Below are positions 50,094 through 58,470 of a stretch of DNA of 64,000 bases, in pieces (the stretch's first letter is position 1; each line of letters opens with the position of its first letter). Origin of the DNA: a virus. The stretch covers positions 96,938-160,937 of IMG/VR virus record IMGVR_UViG_3300042897_000994. The stretch is one strand, 5' to 3'. Below the pieces are notes generated by a model, which did not search any database, was not told where the DNA came from, and worked only from the letters and a program-made list of their open reading frames with translations. A program made the position numbers and the translations under genes.

Positions 50094-53000
50094 AAATAAG
50101 AGCACATACATGTTATATTGGCAAAACTGGATTTGCCGCACATGCTAGAGGATTTTTTAGAAATCTTTCATACCACACAGATTTACGAGTTCGAAATTAC
50201 ACGTGGGATGATAAACCCGAAAGTCACCTCGTCGATAGAGATTATCAAATTCTAGAAACTATCAGTTTAAATACTTCAGGTATACACGAATTGGAAGAAG
50301 GGGGTGGAGGAAGTTTTGAAGATTTTCCAATGCAGCACGTAGAAGCCTGGTCTCATCTAAGCTTTAAAGATTTTAGAGGAGAGAGCGAATTTGTACCAGA
50401 TATTGATATTGTGTTGATGGACACTAATCACTATTACTATTATGAAAAGCCCGATCCCAGAGTAAAGATCAGAATTGCATATCTTGTATGGGAGACAACT
50501 CGCTTAGAAGACAATTTCTACAGAGCAATTCAGAATAATTTTACTCACATCTTTGTTCCTACAAAATGGCACAGAGAAATGTTGCTAGAACAGGGATATC
50601 CCCTACACCGAATATTTGTAGTCCCAGAAGGAATTGATGAGGAGTTTCATAATAGTACAGTTACTGAAATTCTACCAGATTATTCTGATAATAGATTTAA
50701 GTTTCTTTTCTTCGGTAGATGGGATTATAGAAAAGCGGTACCTGAAATTCTCAAGTCTTTTCTAGAAGAATTCAAACCCGAAGAAGAGGTAGACTTTATT
50801 TTAAGTGCTGATAACTTGTTCTCTATTGATGGAATGAATTCTACCGAAGAGAGATTAGAATTTCATGGCTTACAGGACGATAGGATAAAGATAAAACACT
50901 TTCCTTCTAGATCTGATTATGCAAATTTTGTAAAGACAGGACATGTTCTTGTAACATGTGCTCGAAGTGAAGGTTGGAATATTCCATTAGCAGAAGCAAT
51001 TGCAGCTGGAACACCAGTCATCTATTCAAATTACGGAGCTCAGCTAGAATTTGCAGAAGGTATCGGAACTCCAGTTCAGTACACAGAAATGCGTAAAGCT
51101 GAACTAGGTACTGGTAAGTCTTGGTTTCAAGGATACTTACCAGGTGACTATTGTGAGCCAGACTATGATGATCTAAAGAGAGCATTAAGAGAAACTTACG
51201 AGAATTGGAATGAAAAGAAAGCTGAAGCGATGGAACAAGTACTTCGTATCAGAGAAGAATTTTCATGGTCAAGAGTTGCAAAAACCGGCTTCGAATACTT
51301 GAAGCTCTTAATGAATCAAGAAGACGCAACTGGAAAGTCCGGGACTAAAGATCTTGTAGTTATTCTATCGCACCCCGATAACGAGGAGAGAGAAGCATAT
51401 CTAAAAATATGTAATCATGAGATCAAACGTCAAGGATATAAAACTCTAGTAATGAGTCATATCCCTACCAATGTAGATTCAAATTATACCCTGGTAGTTA
51501 AAGAGAATCCTGTCTTTACTCTTGAAGAGTGGGGTAATAGGAAACCCTTTCCTCGGCTTTTGCTTAAAGGAGAGGCCTTCGAATTAACTCATACACAAAG
51601 AAATGACTATGGATATGCAGTTTATGATCTTCTAAAAAGAGCACTAAGATTTGCGTTTGTTGAAGGATTCGAGAGAATATATTTTGTGAATTATGATTAT
51701 CTTCTTTTTGATGAAAAGACTCTAAAGACTCTAGAAGAACAAGTCGAAGAGAGTAGTGACTTTTTTGTGGGTACTCATTGGAAAGACAATCTCATAAACA
51801 CCGGTCTTTTTTCGGTAGATGTTCAAAAATTCATGAATCTTCTATTTAAGATTAACACACCAGAAGAATATGTAAATTATTCTCCAGAAAGCTCTTCTAT
51901 AGAAAATGTTATTACAAAACTGGTAAATTCTTCACCTTATACTCGATCAATTTTGCAAACATCTGAAGTACAAGGTCATAGTAAATTTGATCTTCTTTCT
52001 TCTTTTGAAGTTACTTCTTTGTCAGGTTCAATAGTTCTTCCCTGTATCAATCAATCTGGAGATCTTTTCCTTTATCTAAGCGGAAAGCCTGGATCTGAAT
52101 CGAGTTTTAGAATTTTACAAGGTGACAAATATTTAGACTTGGATTTTAGCACTCAGAAATTTGTTAAGTTAGAAAGAGAAGCAAGCATACCCGAAGAAAT
52201 CAGAGTAGAGGATCTGAAGACAAAGAATCGGTTGATAGTTTCTCTAGATAATCCCGGAAGACTAAAAACATCTGAAGAATTTGAATCAGAATCCCTAATA
52301 GAAGATTCAGAGATTATTTCATTTCATTTTGTTAAAGGCCCTTGGTTAGAACTAACTACTCGAGTAAAGAAAGGAAAATATCGAGTAGAATTTATCGATA
52401 AAAAAGAGAACAAAGCTGTTTATACACATAATATCGAAAATAACTGTTGGGTAGGATGTAGCAGAGAATACTATGTAGATTGGTTGGTAAAAGTCACTGA
52501 CTTAAGTAAAGACAAAGTAATATTCGAACATCATTTCGATCTAAATGAAAAGAGAGTATTTATTTCTTTAGAATCTGAATCTTTAGGAGATACTATCGCT
52601 TGGTTTGCACCAATAGAAGAATTCCAGAAGAAGCATAATTGCAAATTAATAGTCAGTACTTTTAAAAATGATCTTTTCAGATCTGAATATCCTAGCATCC
52701 AGTTTGTAGAAAGAGGAGTTGGAGTACCTAATATTTATGCAGGATATAAAATCGGATGGTTCTATGAAAGAGATTCTGATACTTATAATACTTCAATGCA
52801 CCCGTGCCATTTTAGAGATATTCCTATGCAACAAGCTGCATCAGATATTTTAGGATTAGATTTAAAGACGTACAAACCAAGATTAGTCAAGCCCCAAACT
52901 GGAAGACCAATTGAAGGAAAATATATTTGCATTGGAATCCATGCAACCGCACAAGCTAAATATTGGAATCATCCACATGGATGGCAAACTGTAGTAGACT

Positions 53001-53425
53001 ATTTGAAATCTGAAGGATACGAAGTAGTCCTTATTTCCAAAGAAACTGGAACTTATATGGGCAATGCGGCGCCTGAAGGAATTATCGATAGATCTGGTAA
53101 TTTTCCTCTAAGCGATCGAATTAATTATCTGGCTCATGCAGATGCATTTATTGGAGTTGGATCAGGTTTAAGTTGGTTGGCCTGGGCATCAGGAACTAAA
53201 GTAGTAATGATCTCTGGATTCAGTAAACCACATACTGAATTTGAAGATGAAAATCTTCTCAGAATTTGGAATCCAAATGTCTGCAATGGATGTTTCAATA
53301 GATTTAGATTAGATGCAGGTGATTGGAATTGGTGTCCAGATCAGAAAGGAACTACGAGACAATTTGAATGTAGCAAATCTATTCAACCCGAAGATGTAAT
53401 CTATCAACTAAAAAACTTTTTATAA
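50084..53425 (+). CDS. Trifunctional glycosyltransferase: GT4 domain, middle domain, TibC-like O-heptosyltransferase
   Basis: 1113 residues. Residues 1-420: GT4 (IFVPTKWHREMLLEQGYP, FFGRWDYRKAVPEIL, VLVTCARSEGWNIPLAEAIA). Residues about 425-620: a GT-A-like domain related to the downstream genes at 54714-57889. Residues about 827-1113: autotransporter O-heptosyltransferase (TibC/Aah) with SLGDTIAW (833-840), TAQAKYWN, GVGSGLSWLAWA, ISGFS, and the Fe-finger cysteines C1067, C1070, C1084, C1096. TibC-type enzymes put heptose on Ser of surface proteins. Ser/Thr-rich fibre repeats here are candidate acceptors. A heptose-kinase-like gene lies at 46018. The specific acceptor is inference. Confidence 0.85.
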   Translation: MEIKIRAHTCYIGKTGFAAHARGFFRNLSYHTDLRVRNYTWDDKPESHLVDRDYQILETISLNTSGIHELEEGGGGSFEDFPMQHVEAWSHLSFKDFRGESEFVPDIDIVLMDTNHYYYYEKPDPRVKIRIAYLVWETTRLEDNFYRAIQNNFTHIFVPTKWHREMLLEQGYPLHRIFVVPEGIDEEFHNSTVTEILPDYSDNRFKFLFFGRWDYRKAVPEILKSFLEEFKPEEEVDFILSADNLFSIDGMNSTEERLEFHGLQDDRIKIKHFPSRSDYANFVKTGHVLVTCARSEGWNIPLAEAIAAGTPVIYSNYGAQLEFAEGIGTPVQYTEMRKAELGTGKSWFQGYLPGDYCEPDYDDLKRALRETYENWNEKKAEAMEQVLRIREEFSWSRVAKTGFEYLKLLMNQEDATGKSGTKDLVVILSHPDNEEREAYLKICNHEIKRQGYKTLVMSHIPTNVDSNYTLVVKENPVFTLEEWGNRKPFPRLLLKGEAFELTHTQRNDYGYAVYDLLKRALRFAFVEGFERIYFVNYDYLLFDEKTLKTLEEQVEESSDFFVGTHWKDNLINTGLFSVDVQKFMNLLFKINTPEEYVNYSPESSSIENVITKLVNSSPYTRSILQTSEVQGHSKFDLLSSFEVTSLSGSIVLPCINQSGDLFLYLSGKPGSESSFRILQGDKYLDLDFSTQKFVKLEREASIPEEIRVEDLKTKNRLIVSLDNPGRLKTSEEFESESLIEDSEIISFHFVKGPWLELTTRVKKGKYRVEFIDKKENKAVYTHNIENNCWVGCSREYYVDWLVKVTDLSKDKVIFEHHFDLNEKRVFISLESESLGDTIAWFAPIEEFQKKHNCKLIVSTFKNDLFRSEYPSIQFVERGVGVPNIYAGYKIGWFYERDSDTYNTSMHPCHFRDIPMQQAASDILGLDLKTYKPRLVKPQTGRPIEGKYICIGIHATAQAKYWNHPHGWQTVVDYLKSEGYEVVLISKETGTYMGNAAPEGIIDRSGNFPLSDRINYLAHADAFIGVGSGLSWLAWASGTKVVMISGFSKPHTEFEDENLLRIWNPNVCNGCFNRFRLDAGDWNWCPDQKGTTRQFECSKSIQPEDVIYQLKNFL

Positions 53426-53428
53426 AAA

Positions 53429-54076
53429 ATGGCTAACGGAATTTACAAAATCACTGAAGATTTTGAACAAAAACTTGCTGAGTATACAGGAGCAAAATTC
53501 GCAATAACTGTAGATAATCAGTCTAATGCTCTTTTTCTTGCTCTTATGTACGAGGGAGTAAAAGGAATAGAAATTACAATCCCTTCCCGAACTTACCCAT
53601 CAGTTCCTTGTGAAATTATTCACGCAGGAGCAAAGGTTAACTTTACTCCCGTGAAAGGAAAAAAAATTAAAGGTGCATATCAGCTTGAACCTACTAATGT
53701 TTGGGATTCGGCTCTGGCTTTTACTGCTGATATGTACAAACCTGGAACTCATATGTGTATTTCTTTTACAGGTCCCTACAAACATTTTAAGTTGTCAAAG
53801 GGTGGAGCTATTCTAACTGATAACTACGATGCATATCTGTGGTTCAAGAGAGCACGTTATTCAGGTCGAAGGGAAACTTCTTATCATGATGATCACTTCG
53901 ATATGTTGGGTTGGAATTTCTATATGATGCCTGAACTAGCAGCTCGAGGTCTCCTCTTGATTAACCAATTCTACAACACAGATGGAACAAAGAAGCACAA
54001 TCCTGATCTAGAGCTTCCATATCCAGATCTCTCTAAATTTGAGATTTATACAAAAGCAAACAGAGAAGATGAGTAA
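53429..54076 (+). CDS. DegT/DnrJ-type sugar aminotransferase, shortened
   Basis: 215 residues. FEQKLAEYTGAKFAITVDNQ, IEITIPSRTYPSVPCEIIHAGA, SFTGPYKHFKLSKGGAILTD (PLP Lys region) and ARYSGRR are DegT/DnrJ/EryC1/StrS features. Family members have about 370 residues; here the C-terminal third is missing. It may need a partner subunit, or be a minimal active form. It probably makes an amino sugar, with the acetyltransferase next door. Confidence 0.75.
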   Translation: MANGIYKITEDFEQKLAEYTGAKFAITVDNQSNALFLALMYEGVKGIEITIPSRTYPSVPCEIIHAGAKVNFTPVKGKKIKGAYQLEPTNVWDSALAFTADMYKPGTHMCISFTGPYKHFKLSKGGAILTDNYDAYLWFKRARYSGRRETSYHDDHFDMLGWNFYMMPELAARGLLLINQFYNTDGTKKHNPDLELPYPDLSKFEIYTKANREDE

Positions 54077-54680
54077 GAGTCTGGCAATATATGGATTCGG
54101 TGGCCATGCTAGAGAGGTTTCTTTTCAGATGAAAGACATCATTGAGAAAGAAAATCTAGAATTACAGTTCTATGTAGATGATGAGTATGCGAATGATCTA
54201 GCTAAGCCGATTTCAGAATTCAATCCAGAAGAAATGATGATGATGGTAGCAGTCGCAGATCCTAAAGATAGAGAAATGATGGTTAAAAGGCTACCTGCCG
54301 AAACTGAATTTTTTACCTTTATTCATAATGCTGCTATTGTTTTTGATTTTGGAAATTTCAGTATCGGAGAAGGTTCTTTTATCGGAGCTTTTTCGATAAT
54401 TACCACAAATGTGCATCTTGGAAATCATGCAATCTTAAACAGAGGTAATCATATCGGTCACGATACTGTAGTAGGTGACTATTTAAGCATGATGCCCGGA
54501 GCAATTATATCAGGTAATGTAACAGCGGGAAACCGGTTATATATGGGATCAAATTCATCAATTAGAGAAAAATTAAAAGTTTGTGATGATGTGACTCTGG
54601 GTTTGAACTGTGGTTTAGTTAAAAATGTAATGGAGCCTGGAATTTATGTAGGGTTGCCAGCAAAAAAATTAAAAATATGA
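54069..54680 (+). CDS. NeuD/PglD-type sugar acetyltransferase
   Basis: 203 residues from ATG 54069, 8 bases inside the aminotransferase; an earlier in-frame ATG at 54039 is less likely. SLAIYGFGGHAREVSFQMKD is the N-terminal Rossmann-like domain, and VFDFGNFSIGEGSFIGAFS, NRGNHIGHDTVVGDYLSMMP, SGNVTAGNRLYMGSN are left-handed beta-helix hexapeptides. NeuD/PglD acetylates UDP-amino sugars. It follows an aminotransferase as in Pgl-type pathways. Confidence 0.85.
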   Translation: MSKSLAIYGFGGHAREVSFQMKDIIEKENLELQFYVDDEYANDLAKPISEFNPEEMMMMVAVADPKDREMMVKRLPAETEFFTFIHNAAIVFDFGNFSIGEGSFIGAFSIITTNVHLGNHAILNRGNHIGHDTVVGDYLSMMPGAIISGNVTAGNRLYMGSNSSIREKLKVCDDVTLGLNCGLVKNVMEPGIYVGLPAKKLKI

Positions 54681-54713
54681 AAGAATTTAATTTTATCGAG
54701 TTCAAGAAAAATT

Positions 54714-55694
54714 ATGAAAAAGATCGCGCTTATAAGTACTTTTTGTGATACAGAAGAAAAGCAAAATGTTTTAAGGGAAACTATCATTAAAATCAAGAGT
54801 CTGGGAGTAGATGTAATGGCACTCGGACCAAATTTCATTCCTATTAAAAATGATATTATAGATTTATGTGACTTTTTCTTTTATACTAAAGAAAATCCTG
54901 TATTAAAATGGCCTGATAAAGCATTTACTCACTGGAGAAGAAGACCTTTAGAAGACGGTAGATCTATTATGTTTCATGAATGTTTACCAGATTATGGATG
55001 GTCTGCATTATATCAAACAAAAAAATTATCACAAATTGCGCTGACATTCGATTATGATATTTTCTATCATATGATCTATGATGTTGAAATTGATGAAATT
55101 ATCGAAAGTGAATTGATAGGTTCAGAAGTAAATTTAATACACCCTAGAAGAGATCCTAGAGATCCTACAAAACTTTGGGAAACTACTTTACACTTTATGA
55201 TTTTTGATAGAGAAATAATGGAAAGTATAGAGAAAGAAATAGATCTCAATTCATATCGAAATGATTATGGATTTGCAGAAAATGAAGCTTCAAAATGGAC
55301 TAAGAAATTTCCAATCAAAATTTCAAATCATTGTGTAAAAGATAGAATATATTACTATGAAAATTTCGATTTTTTTAATTATTCAATGTTCGATGATTTT
55401 AAAATGTTTTTATCAAAAAATGATAAAACTCAACATGAGCATGATACTTTAGGTTGGATTGATTTAACTGATAATTTAAGAATTTGTCTTTATGACTTTA
55501 ATCATGAAATTGAAATTGAAATTGAAATCAATGGAGAAAAATTTATAAAAAATATTAAAGAATGGGAAATTATTGAATTTCCTTACAGTTCTACAAATAT
55601 TAGGAGCATAATCTTTACTTATAACAATAAAGTGGTAGACTTTACTGATAGATACGAAAAAATCTCAATGAATCAAGTGTATTATAACAGATAA
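54714..55694 (+). CDS. Glycosyltransferase-like protein, member A of a local family
   Basis: 326 residues. Opens KKIALISTFCDTEEKQNVLRETII, then VMALGPNFIPI, RDDYDIFYHMIYDVEIDEI (acidic GT-A site), and a C-terminal beta domain (DTLGWIDLTDNLRICLYDFN). The two following genes and the middle of the 1113-residue enzyme share the layout. Substrate unknown. Confidence 0.6.
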   Translation: MKKIALISTFCDTEEKQNVLRETIIKIKSLGVDVMALGPNFIPIKNDIIDLCDFFFYTKENPVLKWPDKAFTHWRRRPLEDGRSIMFHECLPDYGWSALYQTKKLSQIALTFDYDIFYHMIYDVEIDEIIESELIGSEVNLIHPRRDPRDPTKLWETTLHFMIFDREIMESIEKEIDLNSYRNDYGFAENEASKWTKKFPIKISNHCVKDRIYYYENFDFFNYSMFDDFKMFLSKNDKTQHEHDTLGWIDLTDNLRICLYDFNHEIEIEIEINGEKFIKNIKEWEIIEFPYSSTNIRSIIFTYNNKVVDFTDRYEKISMNQVYYNR

Positions 55695-56710
55695 TGTATA
55701 TGCAGAAGAAAAAAGATCTTATAATTATAACTGCTCATTGTCCATCCGAAGACAGAAGAGCAATTCTTCTTGATTTAGTGATAGGTCTACAACCAGTTAG
55801 AAAGGATTTTGATCTTATGGTAATAAGTCACACTCCAATAAGCACAGACGTTCAAGAAAGAGTAAACTGGTCTATATATGATGAAGACAATGAGCTGTTG
55901 AAAGATTGGATATATCAGAATGAGCCGTGGTTTTCTCCTAATGATACTATGAGAATTCAATCTATCTTTTTTGGGAGTGGAAATACTTACTTAACTCTGC
56001 ATAAACAACTAATTACGGGATATGCAATGTCTAAAGCATTTGGATATGAAAAAGTACAATTTATTGAATATGATGCATACTTCCAAGATTTTACAGAATT
56101 TTACAATAATTCTCGTGCATTAGATGAATATGATGCTATTCTATATACCAAAAATGATTCAGTTTTTGATACCTTAGAATATGGAATCGGTAATTTTCAT
56201 GCAGCGAAAATATCAAGTATGCCAGAAAGCATATTTAAGTTTGACAGAGAAGAAATTTTAAATGAAATTGAAAATAGTGCTTCTAAAACTACAGAAGTAA
56301 GAACTCACCGAATATACACTTCTGAAAATAGAAAAGTTCTCTTTAAAGATCACAATTTGATAATGAAGAACGGAAATATACTTAGAATGGTGGATTTTCA
56401 TAAAGGCGAATTTGAAATGCAGTGGGCAATTCCTTTTTATGATCATTCTTCAGATGAAATTAGATTTTTAGTTTGGAATGAAGCTTCAGAAAAACCTACA
56501 GATGTAGTTGTAATAGTCAATAATGAAAAAATAGTAAATTTTAATAAAATAGAAAAATTTCAGTGGTCTATTAAAACACTAGGTCATCCAAATGATATAA
56601 AGAATATCACAATTTTGATTAACAATAAAATGAAAAGACATATAGAATTAAATGAAAATAATATAGATCTTTTCAAAGAACTAAATAGAATTTACTATCA
56701 GAATGAATGA
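55694..56710 (+). CDS. Glycosyltransferase-like protein, member B of a local family
   Basis: 338 residues. KKDLIIITAHCPSEDRRAIL, FDLMVISHTPISTDVQER, AFGYEKVQFIEYDAYFQDF (acidic site) and a C-terminal beta domain with QWSIKTLGHPNDIKNITILI. The opening parallels residues 428-460 of the gene at 50084 (DLVVILSHPDNEEREAYL). The start overlaps the previous stop by TAATG. Confidence 0.65.
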   Translation: MYMQKKKDLIIITAHCPSEDRRAILLDLVIGLQPVRKDFDLMVISHTPISTDVQERVNWSIYDEDNELLKDWIYQNEPWFSPNDTMRIQSIFFGSGNTYLTLHKQLITGYAMSKAFGYEKVQFIEYDAYFQDFTEFYNNSRALDEYDAILYTKNDSVFDTLEYGIGNFHAAKISSMPESIFKFDREEILNEIENSASKTTEVRTHRIYTSENRKVLFKDHNLIMKNGNILRMVDFHKGEFEMQWAIPFYDHSSDEIRFLVWNEASEKPTDVVVIVNNEKIVNFNKIEKFQWSIKTLGHPNDIKNITILINNKMKRHIELNENNIDLFKELNRIYYQNE

Positions 56711-56722
56711 AATTGAAAGGGA

Positions 56723-56856
56723 TTTGATACTATTAAAGTTAAAAAATGAAAATTGATAAAGTAATTTTTAGTATGGATGATAATCCGACTTACGCTGACT
56801 TTTGGCCTATCCAAGCTGACCTTGTAAAAACCATACTTAAAGCAGATCCTATATAA
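56723..56856 (+). pseudogene. Truncated copy of the 58467 gene start plus its upstream sequence
   Basis: Positions 56723-56745 are identical to 58441-58463, the end of the FkbM gene. An ATG at 56746 then encodes MKIDKVIFSMDDNPTYADFW (close to MKISKVIFGLDDNPIYADFW at 58467) through 36 codons to a TAA at 56854. It is a degraded duplicate of the boundary between those two genes. Confidence 0.75.
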
Positions 56857-56950
56857 TGATAAATTACCTTATTATGATAATGAATATGATGAAAATGGGG
56901 AGTTTATTGGATGGTTAAGGAAAAAATATCCTAAAAATATACAACATTAA
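56857..56950 (+). pseudogene. Possible C-terminal gene fragment
   Basis: In another frame, the DNA reads about 30 codons (YNDKLPYYDNEYDENGEF, then LRKKYPKNIQH) to a TAA at 56948-56950. It looks like the end of a protein, without its start. It probably is the other half of the deleted duplicate. Confidence 0.4.
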
Positions 56951-57889
56951 ATGAAGGATCTGATTCTTATAACAGCATATACGCCAGACGCAGAAAGAAT
57001 TTCTATATTAGATGATCTTTTAGAAAGTATAGACAGAGAACATTTTGATGTGATGATCTCTTCACACAGTTCTATTTCAGATGAAGTAGTTGAAAAATCT
57101 GACTATTTTATCTTTCAGAAAAAGAATGTTTTATTGACAGATTTAGATCAAAAAATCAAATGGTGGTTTGGAAACGAATCTCTGGAAATTTCAACAACCG
57201 AATTTAAAAACTTTAATCATTTAATAGCAGCTGGATCTCTCATTTTAAATGGCCTTTCTGCAGCTAAATCTTTTGGATACGAAAAGGTTCATTTTTTAGA
57301 GTATGATGGTCTTATAATAGATGATACTGAATTTAGAGAGAACTCTCAAATATTAGAAGAATATTCAGTGGTATGGTATGAACATCATGATTTACATACT
57401 TCCTTTCCGTTAATTTCTTTTAATGTTAAAAAAATCAAAGAAAATTGGTTTGATCTTAGCGATAATATTTTCTATTTATTTTTAGAAGAATCAGAAGATA
57501 ATATTCTTGAATCTTTTAATTTTAAAATGATAAGAGAAGAAAAAGCTTTCTGTAAAGGTGTTTCTTCTTTATTAAGCGGAAAAATAGAAACAAATAAATA
57601 TACTACAAACGAAGAAGACTGGATAACAGTAGTTTCTGATGGAAACAATTTTGTCCTTTTTGATTTTAATCATACTGGAATAAACGATATTAGCGTAATA
57701 ATAAACGATGATACTGTAAAAGTTTTTAGCAATCACAACAAAGGAACTTGGATGACTCGCACCCTCGGTAGAACTGAAGAAATCAATAAAATAAAAATAT
57801 TTCTTAATGACGCTTTAATACGTTCATATGATTTTAGTATTATTGATAAAGAAAAATACATCAAAAAAAATTGGATAAAGAACAAATGA
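56951..57889 (+). CDS. Glycosyltransferase-like protein, member C of a local family
   Basis: 312 residues. KDLILITAYTPDAERISILDD, FDVMISSHSSISDEVVEK, SFGYEKVHFLEYDGLIIDD, and a beta domain with MTRTLGRTEEINKIKIFLN. Clear paralogue of the gene at 55694. The start follows the fragment's stop directly. Confidence 0.65.
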   Translation: MKDLILITAYTPDAERISILDDLLESIDREHFDVMISSHSSISDEVVEKSDYFIFQKKNVLLTDLDQKIKWWFGNESLEISTTEFKNFNHLIAAGSLILNGLSAAKSFGYEKVHFLEYDGLIIDDTEFRENSQILEEYSVVWYEHHDLHTSFPLISFNVKKIKENWFDLSDNIFYLFLEESEDNILESFNFKMIREEKAFCKGVSSLLSGKIETNKYTTNEEDWITVVSDGNNFVLFDFNHTGINDISVIINDDTVKVFSNHNKGTWMTRTLGRTEEINKIKIFLNDALIRSYDFSIIDKEKYIKKNWIKNK

Positions 57890-58470
57890 AGTATGACTTT
57901 ATAGAAATAGGAACTAGCGATTTTGATACTCTGCTAGAAACTACAACAGGTAAAATTGGAATATCTATAGAACCTCTAAAATATTATTTAGATAACTTAC
58001 CGAATAATGACAATGTCATTAAAGTTAATTGCGCGATTAGCGATTCAAACTTTGAAACTGACGTTTTTTGGATATCTCCAGATGATATAAAAAAATATGA
58101 TCTCCCCCATTGGTTAAGAGGTTGTAATTCTATTATAAATCCTCACCCTACAGCGTTTAAAGAGTTAGCAGAACATAATTTATCTACAATATACAAAACT
58201 TCTAAGTGTAAATGTATTACTTGGTCTACATTGATAGATATTTACGACATAACTTCTGTCTATTTATTAAAAATAGATACTGAAGGACACGACTGTAAAA
58301 TAATTCAAAATATTTTATCGTCCAACTCAATATTACCTAACGAAATACTATTTGAATATAATTCTTTGACCGATGAAAATGAATTTCAAAGTATTATGGA
58401 TTCATTAAGAAATCACGGTTATTATAAAATTGAAAGTGGTTTTGATACTATTAAAGTTAAAAAGCAATGA
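57886..58470 (+). CDS. FkbM-family methyltransferase, short form
   Basis: 194 residues from ATG 57886 (ATGA overlap); the in-frame TTG at 57871 is less likely. YDFIEIGTSDFDTLLE, GISIEPLKYYLDNL, VNCAISDSNFETDVF and YLLKIDTEGHDCKIIQNI are FkbM features (strand, acidic second strand, catalytic D-x-E-G). It would O-methylate a sugar. Its C-terminal codons GFDTIKVKK are duplicated at 56720. Confidence 0.8.
   Translation: MKYDFIEIGTSDFDTLLETTTGKIGISIEPLKYYLDNLPNNDNVIKVNCAISDSNFETDVFWISPDDIKKYDLPHWLRGCNSIINPHPTAFKELAEHNLSTIYKTSKCKCITWSTLIDIYDITSVYLLKIDTEGHDCKIIQNILSSNSILPNEILFEYNSLTDENEFQSIMDSLRNHGYYKIESGFDTIKVKKQ

Noticed and set aside
54677-54748. 23-codon ORF before the 54714 gene
   Set aside because: Short, overlaps the start of a solid gene, and has no distinguishing pattern.
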